From NCBI GenBank assembly GCA_029582155.1, contig CM055902.1, positions 16,663,011-16,727,010 on the forward strand: a stretch of 64,000 nt of DNA, in the 5' to 3' direction. How positions within the stretch are numbered: the first letter of the stretch is position 1; every line of letters starts with the position of its first letter. Both the position numbers and the translations under genes were made by a program. This DNA comes from Panopea generosa (taxonomy: Eukaryota; Mollusca; Bivalvia; Adapedonta; Hiatellidae). Positions 47,893-59,254 of this stretch are shown piece after piece. Under the pieces are notes generated by a model. That model was not told the origin of the DNA and searched no databases. It saw nothing but the letters and a program-made list of their open reading frames with translations.

Positions 47893-48120
47893 CAGTGGTT
47901 TCAATCACGGATCAATCGGGTATCAATGATTCGATACCGGAACATACTTGTATTGTTTGATGACAAAATACAATATATATGTCTTTAACATAGACTATAA
48001 CAAGTTTAAAAATAATTAGTGCAGTGATCTGAAAACAGTTATGTCAAATTTGATAATCTATTTTGAAAACAAAACGTTTATACACATATACATCGTTAAG
48101 ACTTAGATAACGGAATACTA

Positions 48121-48232
48121 CCCAAAGAAGTAACAAGAGTGCCTAAACTGCCTAACAAGAGTGCCTAAACTGCCCAAAGAAGTAACAAGAGTGCCTAAAC
48201 TGCCCAAAGAAGTAACAAGAGTGCCTAAACTG
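48121..48232. repeat. 30-bp tandem repeat, 3.7 units
   Basis: The unit CCCAAAGAAGTAACAAGAGT plus GCCTAAACTG occurs at 48121, 48173 and 48203, with a shortened 22-bp copy at 48151. Units are essentially identical, so the expansion is recent. Confidence 0.95.
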
Positions 48233-48237
48233 CGGAC

Positions 48238-48600
48238 TTGTTAGCTTTTAAAGATACATTAGAACTTGAACAATTTGTGCTTTTGAATTTGATCAAACAG
48301 GAACGTTCAGTGTTGGCCAAATTTAGATATGGCATTCTATCTCTACGAGTAGAAACAGGACGTTATGTTGATGAGGCGCTAGAGCAAAGACTTTGTAATC
48401 TACTTCAGACTGAAGATGGACGCCTTTTTTTATTGAGTGCACATTTTACACTCATGGTAGAAGAGCACACATTTTCAATGAGGAATTTTCAAATATGCAG
48501 TTTGGTATGGATAATCTTGATGAATGTTTACACTTTGTTACAAAAGTTCCCAGATTAGTTGCTAAATAAATTGTTAAGGCTAATATGAGAAGAAGAAATG
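48238..48600 (+). pseudogene. LINE ORF2 C-terminal domain relic, probably the tail of element I
   Basis: The frame reads ERSVLAKFRYGILSLRVETG, RYVDEALEQRLCNL and then, after a frame change near 48420, words such as FGMDNLDECLHFVTKVPRLV and AKYIVKANMRRRNALY. The LAKFR-GIL-LxxETGR block, a Cys region and a final RRxxLY are the normal 3' end of the LINE type represented by the RT relic at 43990-44820. The two pieces are on the same strand but are separated by an L1/Tx1-like element, which suggests nesting. The zinc-knuckle cysteines are largely lost here. Confidence 0.65.
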
Positions 48601-51060
48601 CTTTATATTACCAATGACATTTCAAATAGCCGTAAATAATATTTGTTATTTAATTACCTTGTACATATTATTTATTTTTGATTATGTTTAATTGCAAGCA
48701 TAATTTCATGTGAAATAATATAATTATTTATTTGTATATGTCAACAGGGCCGGGTTTGTTGTTAGAAATTGTATATATGCATATCATGTTACATGTACAC
48801 ATGTCACATATTTACTTAGTAATACTTATTTACTCACTTATACAGTCGTTTTTGCTGTTGTTAGCGTGTATATTGCAATTGTGAGAATTACGTGTTTGTA
48901 TTCGTTTGTTGTTTTATGACTCAGTGTAGACTTTGAAAGCATCCGAAACGATGTAAAATATTACCTTTGGTCCATATTGTCTTTTTATTAATAATGTTTG
49001 TGAGATTGCCCAAAAGTCAATGTACTAATTTATTGATGATGTTTTCTGTAAATCTCACCCTTTATTAAACAATTCATCAAAATTAAACACATGTACAACA
49101 TCTTGCAGGCGTATTTTGAAACTTTATAGGTTTTTCTTTGAATAATTAAAATAGCTCAGAAAGCAAGTCCAATATTAAAACTTCAGTTCATAGTACTGGT
49201 GAAACTGCTATTCTGCTTTTTCTGCAGTATTCTACGATCCAATTCATTATTTCAAAGATCATTGACTAATGTTGTGTGAACTAGAAAAAAGTTTGCAATT
49301 ACTACGCAGTGTAATGCACATGTTTAGGACATAAAAAGCGATTCAGAAAGAGAGCCTAGTTAACAAAAATTTACTGATTATTTTCAATAATAACCACAAT
49401 GCATTATTGAAGCCGGAAGTGTTCATAATTAATCGATAGCGCCATATAATGTAACTGCTGGCATAAACAGTCAATTATAAATTGAGACTAAACTTACACA
49501 TGCACAGTTGTTTTGTTTTTTTTTTGCAAATGTGACCAATTTAAAAAAAAAGCATAGAAATAAACTGATTTAAAGTTCTATACACATCTTGAAAATCTTT
49601 GCCTTAAATGTTAACTGTTAAAAATAAAAGCATAAAAAATTAAACATTTTAAGTCCAATTTTGACCGAGTATCTCTTTAAAAAATGTACCCATGCGACGT
49701 TAAATTTACGTAGTTGTCAATAACAATATAATTTGAAATATACGATGTGTATCTGAGAGAAACGATACTCACCAAACGTGTATAGAACTCGAGTCACAAA
49801 ACACTATTTGACTGATCGGAAGCTGCCTGTAAAATGGTACAACGTAAACGTTGAATTACATAACGCTGGCAACGTTTTTATATATCCAGACAAAGAAAGG
49901 TGAACATTATTTTGTGTTCTGTTTCAATAACAAAGCCTATGTATTGATATCAGATGTCAGCAACAGTGAGGTTATCCAGGGGTTTCTTATATACATGATA
50001 AATCCACACTAGAATTTCTGTTGTTCCATTTGCCAGATACTGACATATTTCACTGAATATTCCACACAATGTTGAAGGACCAGTTTTTTATAGACATAAT
50101 AACGATAACAATCGGACGTTATGTGGAGTTAATAACAATAAAGAAATGAAGTCATACATTCAATGAATTATTTAGAATAGAAAGGATGCGAAATAAAAGC
50201 TTTAGAAGCTTGTGTATAACTGCTTCCTTAACAGCTATTTAGGTGTCATATTGTTCCATACTGATTTCAGTTTGGCCAAATATGCATTAAACTTTCCTAA
50301 TATGAAAATATTTGAAGAAAAGAAGGAGAGATATAAACTTCGGCAATTATTTTTTTTTCTTGTATAGTTGCATTCCGATACAGCGGATACATATTTTACA
50401 TTGTGTTTATATTTTTTTTATACAATCCATTTAATTAGCATTATATTTTGCTATCTAATATCATATAGAGACGCGTCATCATATTTGTATAAATTAACTT
50501 AACATCGAATATGACAAAATCATGGTTTATCAAATTGTGTATGATATTCAAAACGTTTGGATTTTATAATATAATTCGTAACTGCCGTGAAAATCGAGTT
50601 GTAGTTTTCTTTCTATACAGACTGTCCTTTAGGGAGGACAAAACAGGTGTATATATAAATTTATGTCGTGAGTTATTAACAATTAAAAAATAAACCACAG
50701 AATGGTTTAATACAACAAAACCTTTCTCGGGCCTTACAATAATTTAGAAACGAAAATACAAGGGCCACACAAATTAATTTATGTTTTAATAATGTTTTGC
50801 AACAGATGCTATATAATTAGTTTCGGTATATCGTTTCTGATATATATCGCGTGTCCTTTACCAAATAATGGCCGAAACAAGCAGAAGAAATTAAAACTGT
50901 TGCATGTCCCATTCAACAAAGAAAAATTTAATTAGTTGACAGGAAATAATTTATTTAATTAAATATTTTTCAATGTTTGAAATAGAATTTCAAACATATC
51001 TATATGTTCATTTACATCGACAATCTAATCTGATGCAGATGTCAAAGTACTTTTTTAGTA
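48601..51060. other. AT-rich non-coding interval
   Basis: No element, exon or RNA gene could be supported. It contains T- and A-rich tracts near 49510-49555 and 50340-50420. Confidence 0.45.
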
Positions 51061-51955
51061 TCCAATACTAAACAACACCTTGACCTGTATTGACAAAATA
51101 GTTTAACTTGGGTATGTATTACTGATCCTGTATTCACGAAACATCTCAACTTGTTTATGCATTCCAGGTCCTGTATTCACAAACCATCTCAATTTGTGTA
51201 TGTACTCCAGGTCCTGTATTCACTAGTATTGTATTCAGAAAATATCTCATCTTGAGTATACAACAATGGTTCCGTATTCACAAAACATTTCAACTTTGAC
51301 ATGCATTTATTGCACCGTATTCAGAAAACTTGAGGATGAATTTCTTGTTCTGTATTCACAAACCATTTTTAATTGGATATGCATTTATTGCACCGTATTC
51401 AGAACATATCTCAACTTGAGTAATCACTTCCGGCACTGTATTTACAGAACATTTCAACCTGAGAATGAATTTCTTGCTCAACTTTAGCATATATTTCTTG
51501 CATTATATTCACAAAATATCTCAACGTAAGAATGCATTTCTAGCACTGTATCCATAAAACATTTCACATTGAACATGCATTACTTACATTGTATTAACAA
51601 AACATGACAATTTAGGTATGCATTTCTAGCAATGGATTAAAAAACATCCCAACCTGAGTATGCACCTATTGCACTGTATTCATAAAAATATTTCAATTTC
51701 AGTATTCATTTCTTGCATTGCAATCACAAAATATCTCAACATGAGTATGTATTTCCTCCACTATATTCACAAAGAATTTTATCTTGGTTATGCATTTCTT
51801 CCACTGTATTCACAAAACACTTCAACTTGATTATGCAATTCCTGCACTTAATTCAAAAAACATCTCACATTGAATATGTACCTCTGGCACTGAAGTAAAT
51901 GAACATTTCGACTGAAGTATGCTCTCATGGCACTGTATTCACAAAACATTTTGGC
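51061..51955. repeat. Degenerate 43-bp tandem repeat
   Basis: CCTGTATTCAC-like words recur at 51127, 51170 and 51213 and onward about every 43 bp, each followed by AAAACATCTCAACTTGAGTA-like and ATGCATTTCT-like words. Units are well diverged and the right side merges into the next array. Confidence 0.85.
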
Positions 51956-53510
51956 GCTGTGAAATAACAGATGTGCATTGGAACAGTGAATGTGGCGCTC
52001 TTTAAATACATTAGTTTAGGCATTGGAATAGTGACTGGGGAGGGGCTGTGTTATAACATATGCTAAGGCATTGACAATTGTTAGGGCATTGATAACATAG
52101 GTAAGGACCTTCGAACAGTAACTGGGGCGCTCTGTAATTACAGAGGTTATGGCATTGTAACAGTTATTAAGGCGCTCTGTAATTACATAGGTTAGGGCAG
52201 TCGAACAGTGACTTGAATACAGAGTTTAGGACCTTAGAACAGTTACGTGGGCACTCTGTAATTACAGAGGCTATGGCGTTGGAACAGTTACTAAGGCGCT
52301 CTGTGATAACAGAGGTTAGGGTATTGGCACAGTGACTTGGTCGCTCTGTAAACACAGAATTTATGACCTTAGAACAAGTTACTGGGGCGCTCTGTGATTA
52401 CAGATGTCATGGCATTGGAACTTTGACTGTGGCGCTCTGTAATAACATAGGATATGGACCTAAGAACAGTTACTGGGACGCTCTGTAGTCGCAGAGGTTA
52501 TGGCATTTGAACAGTTACTGAGGCGCTCTGTGATTACAGAGGTTAGGGCATTGGAACAGTGACTTAGGTGCTCTGTAAATACAGAGTTAAGGACCTTAGA
52601 ACAGTAACTGGGGCGCTCTGTGATTACAGATGTCAGGGCATTGGAACTTTGACTGTGGCGCTCTTAATTACAGAGTTTAGGACCTAAGAACAGTTACTTG
52701 GACGCTCTGTAATTGCAGAGCTTATTGCATTGGAGCAGATACTGGGGCGCTCTTTGATTACAGAGATCATGGCATTGGAACATTGACTGTGGCGCTCTGT
52801 AACAACAGAGTTTAGAGCACTGCCTGGGGCACTCTGTAAATACAGAGTTTAGGACCTTAGAACAGTTACTGGGGCTCTCTGTGATTACAGAGGTCAGGGC
52901 AATCGAACAGAGACTGGGATGCTCTGTGATTACAGAGGTTAGGGTCTTTGAACAGACATCGGTGCTCTTTGTTATTGCAGACGCAGGGCCCTTATAACAG
53001 TCACTGGGGCACTTTGTGATAACAAAGGCTTGGGCATTGGAACAGTTACTGGGGCGCTCTGTGTTTACATAGGTAAGGGCATTGGAACAGTTACTGGGGC
53101 TCTCTGTGTTTACAGAGCTTAGAGCATTGGAACAGTTACTGACGCGCTCTGTGACTATACAGGTTATAGATATTAAAACAGTTACTAGGGTGCTTCGTGA
53201 TTACTGAGGTTAAAGCATTGGAACAGTTACTGGGGCGCTCTGTGACTATAGAGGTTATAGATATTAAAACTGTTACTAGGGCGCTTTGTGATTATAGAGT
53301 TTATAGATCTTAAAATGGTTACTAGGGCGCTTTGTGATTACTGAGGTTAAAGCATTGGAACAGTTACAGGGGCGCTCTTTGATTACATAGTTTAGGGTCT
53401 TTAAACAGTCACTGAAGTGTTCTGTGATTGCAAAGTTGATGGTCTTGGACCACAGTCACTGGGGAGCTCTGTGGTTACAGGGATTAAGACCTTGTGGAGT
53501 GACAGATAGA
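51956..53510. repeat. 45-bp tandem repeat with an inner palindrome, ~35 units
   Basis: The unit reads GGCGCTCTGTGATTACAGAG, then GTTAGGGCATTGGAACAGTT and ACTGG. Many units contain CTCTGTNATTACAGAG, a 16-bp near-perfect to perfect palindrome, followed by TTAGGG. Units vary in length and point changes but stay in phase for about 1.5 kb. It adjoins the 43-bp array without a clear gap. Confidence 0.92.
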
Positions 53511-54200
53511 TATGTTGTTACAAGGGTTCGCTACTTGAAACATTCTGTCGTGAATAAGCCATGTAACATGTCATTACTGGTGTAGTGGATATACCTTTTT
53601 ATCGTTTCACGTGCGACAAACATTTTTTTTTAACTTTAAATGTGAAATATGTTTTATATATTGCGGACATTAAAATAATTAGGTTGCTCATATATAATAA
53701 ATGTGTACGTCTTTTAAACGAACTGTATCCTTCTTCCTGTTGGATTTCGGAAGCTGATTTAATTGATCAGTTGTATAAAAATCACATTGATATATACATA
53801 TTTCAAAATGTCTCTACAGAAACAATAAGTGGTTAAGTATAGTTTTTCATATATTAAAACACAGATGACATAGTTTGATAGAAGAATGTTAATATCGTTA
53901 TATGAAAGTATATGTTGATCTTTTCAGGCGGCTGTGGAATTGGTTGTGATGTTGCCGAAGGTAATGTTTTGTTATGCTTTAACCCGTGTACCGAGATGGA
54001 TGGATGGCTTTGACTAGTCAATCAGATCATCATTCCCGATGATTGTCCCAGTAAATGTTTATATATTCAGGGGGGGGGGGGGGGCAATCTGGTATTGGAT
54101 ATTAAACAGAACATATTCAGATATATATTAAAACAAGTACCATGTTAAAAAACTTAATGAACCAATTAAAAAAATTGTTTAAGCCATTCATGGTTTTAGT
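53511..54200. other. Interval with an unrecognised ORF
   Basis: The plus-strand frame 53585-53836 (CVRLLNELYPSSCWISEADL, IDQLYKNHIDIYIFQNVSTE) has some protein character but no recognised domain or splice support. A 15-bp poly-G tract lies at about 54070-54084. Confidence 0.3.
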
Positions 54201-54351
54201 GAATGAATGAATGAATGAATGAATGAATGAATGAATGAATGAATGAATGAATATGAATGAATGAATGAATGAATGAATGAATGAATGAATGAATGAATGA
54301 ATGAATGAATGAATGAATGAATGAATGAATGAATGAATGAATGAATGAATA
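54201..54351. repeat. (GAAT)n microsatellite
   Basis: GAAT repeats run for about 150 bp with one ATATG interruption near 54250. Scattered GAATG copies follow to about 54390. Confidence 0.97.
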
Positions 54352-54560
54352 ATATTAATGAAAGTGAATGAATGGATGAATGTATAAATGAAAGTTTTTT
54401 ATTTAAAAAAGGTAGTCCAATTAATTTGAAACTAATCTTCCTTGGTGTCCTCTATGAAATCCGCTTACTCAATCCAAAGTTAAATGTTAGAGGGAAGAAT
54501 CCCTAAAATAAACTAACTAAAGCTCATCCTTCTTTGAACCAGTCTGTTTTACTGTATTTG

Positions 54561-54849
54561 TACTGCAAGTACACACACTCAATACAATGGTATTCAGAAG
54601 CTTGCACAAACAGTATATACTGCACGCATGCACACTCAATACAATGCTATATAGAAGCTTGTACAAACAGTATATACTGCAAGTACACACATTTCAATAC
54701 AATAACGTACAAAAGCTTGCACAAATAGAATATACTGCACGTACACATATTTCAATATAATAATGTACAAAAGCTTGTACAAACAGAATAAACTGCACGT
54801 ATTCACATTCCAACACAATAATTTACAAAAGCTTGCACAAATAGTATAT
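54561..54849. repeat. 57-58-bp tandem repeat, five units
   Basis: Units start with TACTGCA (54561, 54618, 54675, 54733) or AACTGCA (54791) and share CAATACAAT-like and AGAAGCTTGCACAAACAGTA-like words. Confidence 0.92.
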
Positions 54850-55077
54850 ATATAGACTACGCGAAGTTGTTTGTTTAGTTTGTACAGTAAACCAGAGTTA
54901 TCCGTGCAGTTTTTAAAACACTGCCTCACATAAAGTCTTATGCACTGGATCGTAGAAAAATATGTACTGTTCACAAAACACAAGTCACCAAGCGAGGGAG
55001 TCCATGTGTTCAACAAATAAAATGGTGTAGTTTTATCTTATATCACTATGTTTATCGCAAATGTCGTGTGCAGGAAA

Positions 55078-55883
55078 TCAACTGTGGGGTTTTGCGTCAA
55101 ACTTATCGAGGTCAGCATAGCTGTTAACGATGGAGCGGGAATCATGGTTATCTTTTATAAAAATTGTGCCGTCATATGTCCAAACCTGAGAAATGCACCT
55201 GTCTTTCAGTAGTACCCGAGCTATGTAGAGTAATTGGTTTCGGCGGAACGTTAAATCCTCATTTACAAATACTCGCTTGAAACGATCTTTAAGTTTGAGG
55301 TTAGATCTGTTTTTCGAGCCCTGTAGTTGGTGAACTATATAACTGAAGCCCTTGGTCGGCCAGAAAAAGCAGAACCGACGCGATGGGAACGATCGATGTC
55401 TGGTGTCGTGATGTTTGAGTTGCTAGCTGCACTGATCTTCATAACGATCTGGACAGTGTTTTCTCCATCAGTCTCGGGGATACCAACGACTCGCAAGCAA
55501 TTCCTTCTACTGTATTGTTCTGCTTCATCAGACGCTAACTCAAGTTTTTCAACTTTGTGTCGCAGACGCAGTTTTCTTTCTCAAGAAAGGTAATCTTCTT
55601 GTTGATTGAAAGCGTAACACCATCGACGACTGATTTAACTAGCAATTCTATATGATCCTTTAGAACATCTCGAAGATGATGTTGATGTTGGAGATTCGTG
55701 TAAAGTCACTATTAGCAAGGTGTAAATTTACATCATTGATACTGTATCAGAAATTTCTGAGATATCGGATTCACTGGCCTGTTTAGTTTTCTTTTCAGGA
55801 CTGATGTCCATATCTGAAAAGGGTAACGATAGTTTCCTTTCGTTTGTTGAATATACATAAGATTTTAACGGAGTAGAATTCAT
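55078..55883 (-). pseudogene. LINE ORF1 relic (copy F)
   Basis: From an ATG at 55883 the minus strand reads MNSTPLKSY, ERKLSLPFSDMDISPEKKTK and QASESDISEISD. After frame changes near 55735-55680 comes a helical stretch, KDHIELLVKSVVDGVTLSIN with ITFLEKEN. After another change come LRLRHKVEKLELASDEAEQY, SRRNCLRVVGIPETDGENTV and TTPDIDRSHRVGSAF. A TAG then interrupts before FTNYRAR. A last frame change leads to KRVFVNEDLTFRRNQLLYIA, QVWTYDGTIFIKDN and a terminal stop at 55078. This is the order acidic N-terminus, coiled coil, RNA-binding core, C-terminal NEDLT/WTYDG block seen also at 22329 and 60934. The 5' flank keeps an element-type box near 56216-56233. Confidence 0.75.
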
Positions 55884-56215
55884 CGTGGATAAGACAAAAT
55901 GAATCGAACTATAGTCTGCTATATAAACCACTTCTATAATTATAACTGTGAAGTTGAGAAACACGTGCTACTGTGGGTTTTCAAGTCTGCCAACTATGGG
56001 TGTCGATGTATAAACTCTTTTTATTGTTCTATTGTACAATTTAAAGTCAGATATAACTCACATTTCTTATGATATATTTCAAAAATGCCATCACAATATT
56101 CCTCAGCATGTATTCAAAAACATCTAGAACAAATGTTTAGTTTATTAAACCCTATAACACACATAAAATATTTATTTTCTAAATACACAGCTGCTCCGAA
56201 AGAAAATGTGTCCTA

Positions 56216-56233
56216 CGCCATTTTGACCACGTG
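56216..56233 (-). promoter_or_regulatory. LINE 5' end box: CACGTG plus ATGGCG
   Basis: On the minus strand CACGTGGTCAAAATGGCG lies about 350 bp before the ORF1 start of copy F. An almost identical string, CACGTGATCAAAATGGCG, lies about 340 bp before copy H (62063-62080). A shared position and sequence suggest part of the internal promoter. AAAATGGCG resembles a YY1 site, and CACGTG is an E box. Confidence 0.5.
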
Positions 56234-56429
56234 ACCATCATGAATGAATGTTGGTTATTTGAGGAATAAAAACAACACGAAGCGTGATATGACACTGCGT
56301 TGAGCATATTCAAATACATATACACTGTAGAATTGGCCAATGACACATAATGTCTGTTGAAAAGCACCACATCACATAAATATTCTGGTGAAACAGCTGT
56401 TTACTTCGCGTTACTGAAATTATTCGCTT

Positions 56430-57110
56430 GATCCTTGGTCCGAAGACGCACTGGTGGGTCAGTTTCCATTTTTTTTTGTTTTTGCAAATATTTTGCCATC
56501 TCGTGTCCAGAAAGCATTTATTTCATTGTTGGCATTGATGAACACTCTGTTGTGACTGTTTTTAAGTTTTTTCTCGACATAACACTAGTGAATTCACGCG
56601 GTATCCGGTGAATTTAATAATAGTCTGTTTCTTGGCTTTGTACAAGGGATGGCAGCGTTTAACATATTCGACGGAGATTGGATTACCTCCCTTCAGGATG
56701 GTTTTGTTGATATAATTAACAACATGAAATGTGATTTTGGCTTCAGCAGCCCCGGGACTGGGTGGCACCTCAAGGTTGTTGAATCTAATGAAGTTACGGC
56801 GCCCGTATTGTTGGAGAACATTCAATTCCAAGTTTAAATCTGTGTATTTACTACAAAGCAAAGATAACTGGACTTCAACTTCTGTAATAGCCTTGGACTT
56901 GTGTTTTATGATATAACTCTGATTTAATAATAGTTCTTCTTGTGATTGTATTGTTTAAAGCAGTTTCTAGTTTGTATCGAAGATTGATTGTACAACAGAT
57001 TCATTGAAATAGGATTTTGCCGCGTCCATCGCCGATTTAATGGCTGGAAGTAGCATATTGGTCAGAGTTGGTCACACGTTTTGGATGACTGATTCGTCTT
57101 ATCTTATTCA
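56430..57110 (-). pseudogene. LINE ORF1 relic (copy G)
   Basis: On the minus strand from about 57060: LLPAIKSAMDAAKSYFNESV, VQSIF, two in-frame stops, then EVEVQLSLLCSKYTDLNLEL (coiled coil), QQYGRRNFIRFNNLEVPPSP, EYVKRCHPLYKAKKQTIIKF and TGYR. A frame change near 56575 leads to NRVFINANN, and after an internal deletion to AFWTRDGKIFAK. It is the same protein type as copies F and H but clearly more diverged, so it is another subfamily. It starts right where the RT of the upstream element stops. Confidence 0.7.
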
Positions 57111-59200
57111 ATATCACTTACTGATGAGGCTGAATAGTATTATGAACTGTCGTCAGCATATAAACGTGTTAAACTGAGTAAATTGTTAGCTATATCATTA
57201 ACATAAATTAAGAATAATAAAGGTCCAAGAACGGATCCTTGAGGCACTCCTGTATTAAGATTTAAATTGGAATATGTACCCTGAAAAACTACCCGTTGGG
57301 ATCGATTTGTTAAGTAATCAGAAACCCATTCTAAAAGTTGACCATTAATACGTTTTCCTGTAGTTTAAATAGTAAACCCTTATGCCAGACTCTGTCAAAA
57401 GCCTTCGATATGTCACAAAATATCATACATTAATACTGTTTGTTATCAAAGGTTTAAAAATGTGATGATATATGTCTATAAGTTGATAGGTAGTAGAGTG
57501 ATTTGGCAAAAAGCCTGACTGGTATTTATAAACCAAATTATTATCAAGAAAAAAGTTATACATATTCTTTTAAACAAGCCTTTCAAAAAGTTTTCCAACA
57601 CAACTAAGTAAAGACACAGGTCTGTTATTTGACACCAATGACTTGTCTCCCTTTTTAAAAATACGAGTTACATAAATTTTGCAATCTTCCACAAATCGGG
57701 ATGTATACTTTCACTTAAAGAAAGGTTAAATAAAATTGAAAGTGGTTTTGATATAGCTTTCAACACAAATTTTAGCATTCTGCGACTGATTAAAATACTA
57801 ATAAGTTCAGATATATCATCCTCAGTTATTATAAAATATGAAAGGGAATTATTAGTTTTGTATAAAAGATCAGGTAAAACAACACCAGTATCGTTCATAG
57901 TGGATATTGAAGCAAAATAAGCATTAAGGCAGTCAGCTTTATTCTGATTTGTTATATGTAAAGTATTATCATTACTAAAATCATATGAAGGAGGTATACT
58001 TGATGACGAATTATTTCTTTTGACAAAATAGCGAATAATTTTCCAAAAACTTCTTTTGTCATTTGTTTGTAAATCATTCAGTGTTCACTCTAAATTATTA
58101 AAGAAATGTTTTTTGGCATATTTTTTTATGGTTATAAACTTTATTTCGAGTATTTTTATATTTATTCCAGTCTTTAGATTTGCCCGATTTTGCTGCAATA
58201 GATTTAAATCTATCTCAAAGTTTCCTTAATATTGAATCAAACCATTGTTGATCATCTTGACGTACAGTTATTATTTTAGATGATATACATTCCTTTATAA
58301 TTTTCATACAAGATTCTGTAAACAGTTAACATGCTGAATTTAAATTACAGTTTGACAGACACTGCCAATCAAAATTTTCTATTTAATTTTTTAACAACTC
58401 AAAGTTAGTTTTATCATATTGCCATACTGATCTTTCATAAGTATGATCAGTACTATATAAAAAAGGTAAAATAATGAAAACAGCTTTATGATCACTAATA
58501 TCAGGAGGTACACGGATAGTACCTGCATTGAGATAAGATAAATCGTGAAGGATGATAACTGGATCAAGTATAGCATTATTTCTCGTTTGTTCAGTAATAA
58601 AGTTCATTAATGAGTTTTGGTTAAGAGCATTCTTTAAATTATGAAAGTTATTGTTAAGTAAATCTTCATTAAGATCTCCAAGTAAAATCAAATTCTCGGA
58701 AATTTCATAAGCTGTTTCGATATTATTATTAAGGTTGTTAAAGAAGTCTGCATCAGCTATTTTAGGGCTATAAAATACGCCTAATAGAAAAATTTCTCGT
58801 CCCGATTTAACCTTAACCCAGATAGATTCATTACAAAACGTTTCCAGATTTGGAACTCTTGAATGAATTATATTCTTTGCTAAATATATTAAAATACCCC
58901 CACCATGATTTGTTCTATCTATGCGGTAAGGTTCATCAAATTTATCACTAAGTTTCAATAAATCATAAGAGACGTGTGTATTTAAGTGCGTTTCAGTAAA
59001 TGATACAATATCAAAATATAAAAGAGTGGCAAATACATAATCAATCTTATACTTCTAGTGATGCAATGAAAAAAGGACAAACTATGAGATTCATTGCCAG
59101 GACCCAGGTTTGTTTCAAAATCCCAAACTTCTAATAAAATCAGAAGTAAAATAAACATAAATTCTATATTTTGAACAAATTCTCGTTGTATTAAATGTAG
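57110..59200 (-). pseudogene. LINE ORF2 relic: endonuclease plus RT, CR1/Jockey-like (element D)
   Basis: On the minus strand: near 59120 a worn leader (DFETNLGP), then SFTETHLNTH and an open frame 58958-58383 for most of the endonuclease (DRTNHGGGILIYLAKNI, LLGVFYSPK, LILLGDLNEDLL, ISDHKAVF). A linker follows (KRSFWKIIRYFVKRNNSSSS), then DDISELISIL, KPLSILFNLSLSESIHPDLW, KYQSGFLPNHSTTYQLIDIY, LLEWVSDYLTNRSQRVVFQG, GVPQGSVLGPLLF (57212-57250) and YADD at 57149-57160. The GVPQGSVLGPLLF and FLxxHSTTYQLIDIY wording fits the CR1/Jockey group. Many frameshifts are present; the longest intact part is 191 codons. The RT ends shortly after YADD, where copy G begins, so the thumb and 3' end are lost. 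Confidence 0.85.
59099..59122 (-). other. Degenerate 2A-like motif in element D
   Basis: WDFETNLGP is encoded where LINE ORF2 leaders of this kind can carry GD(V/I)ExNPGP. The Pro in NPG is Leu here and Gly-Asp is Trp-Asp, so ribosome skipping would not be expected. Confidence 0.5.
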
Positions 59201-59254
59201 ATTATGTTGGGATTTGTTACAGAGTTGCCCCAGAATCATTAATAAATAGAACAT

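Noticed and set aside
55327..55593. Plus-strand 88-residue ORF
   Set aside because: It is the antisense shadow of the ORF1 relic F on the minus strand.
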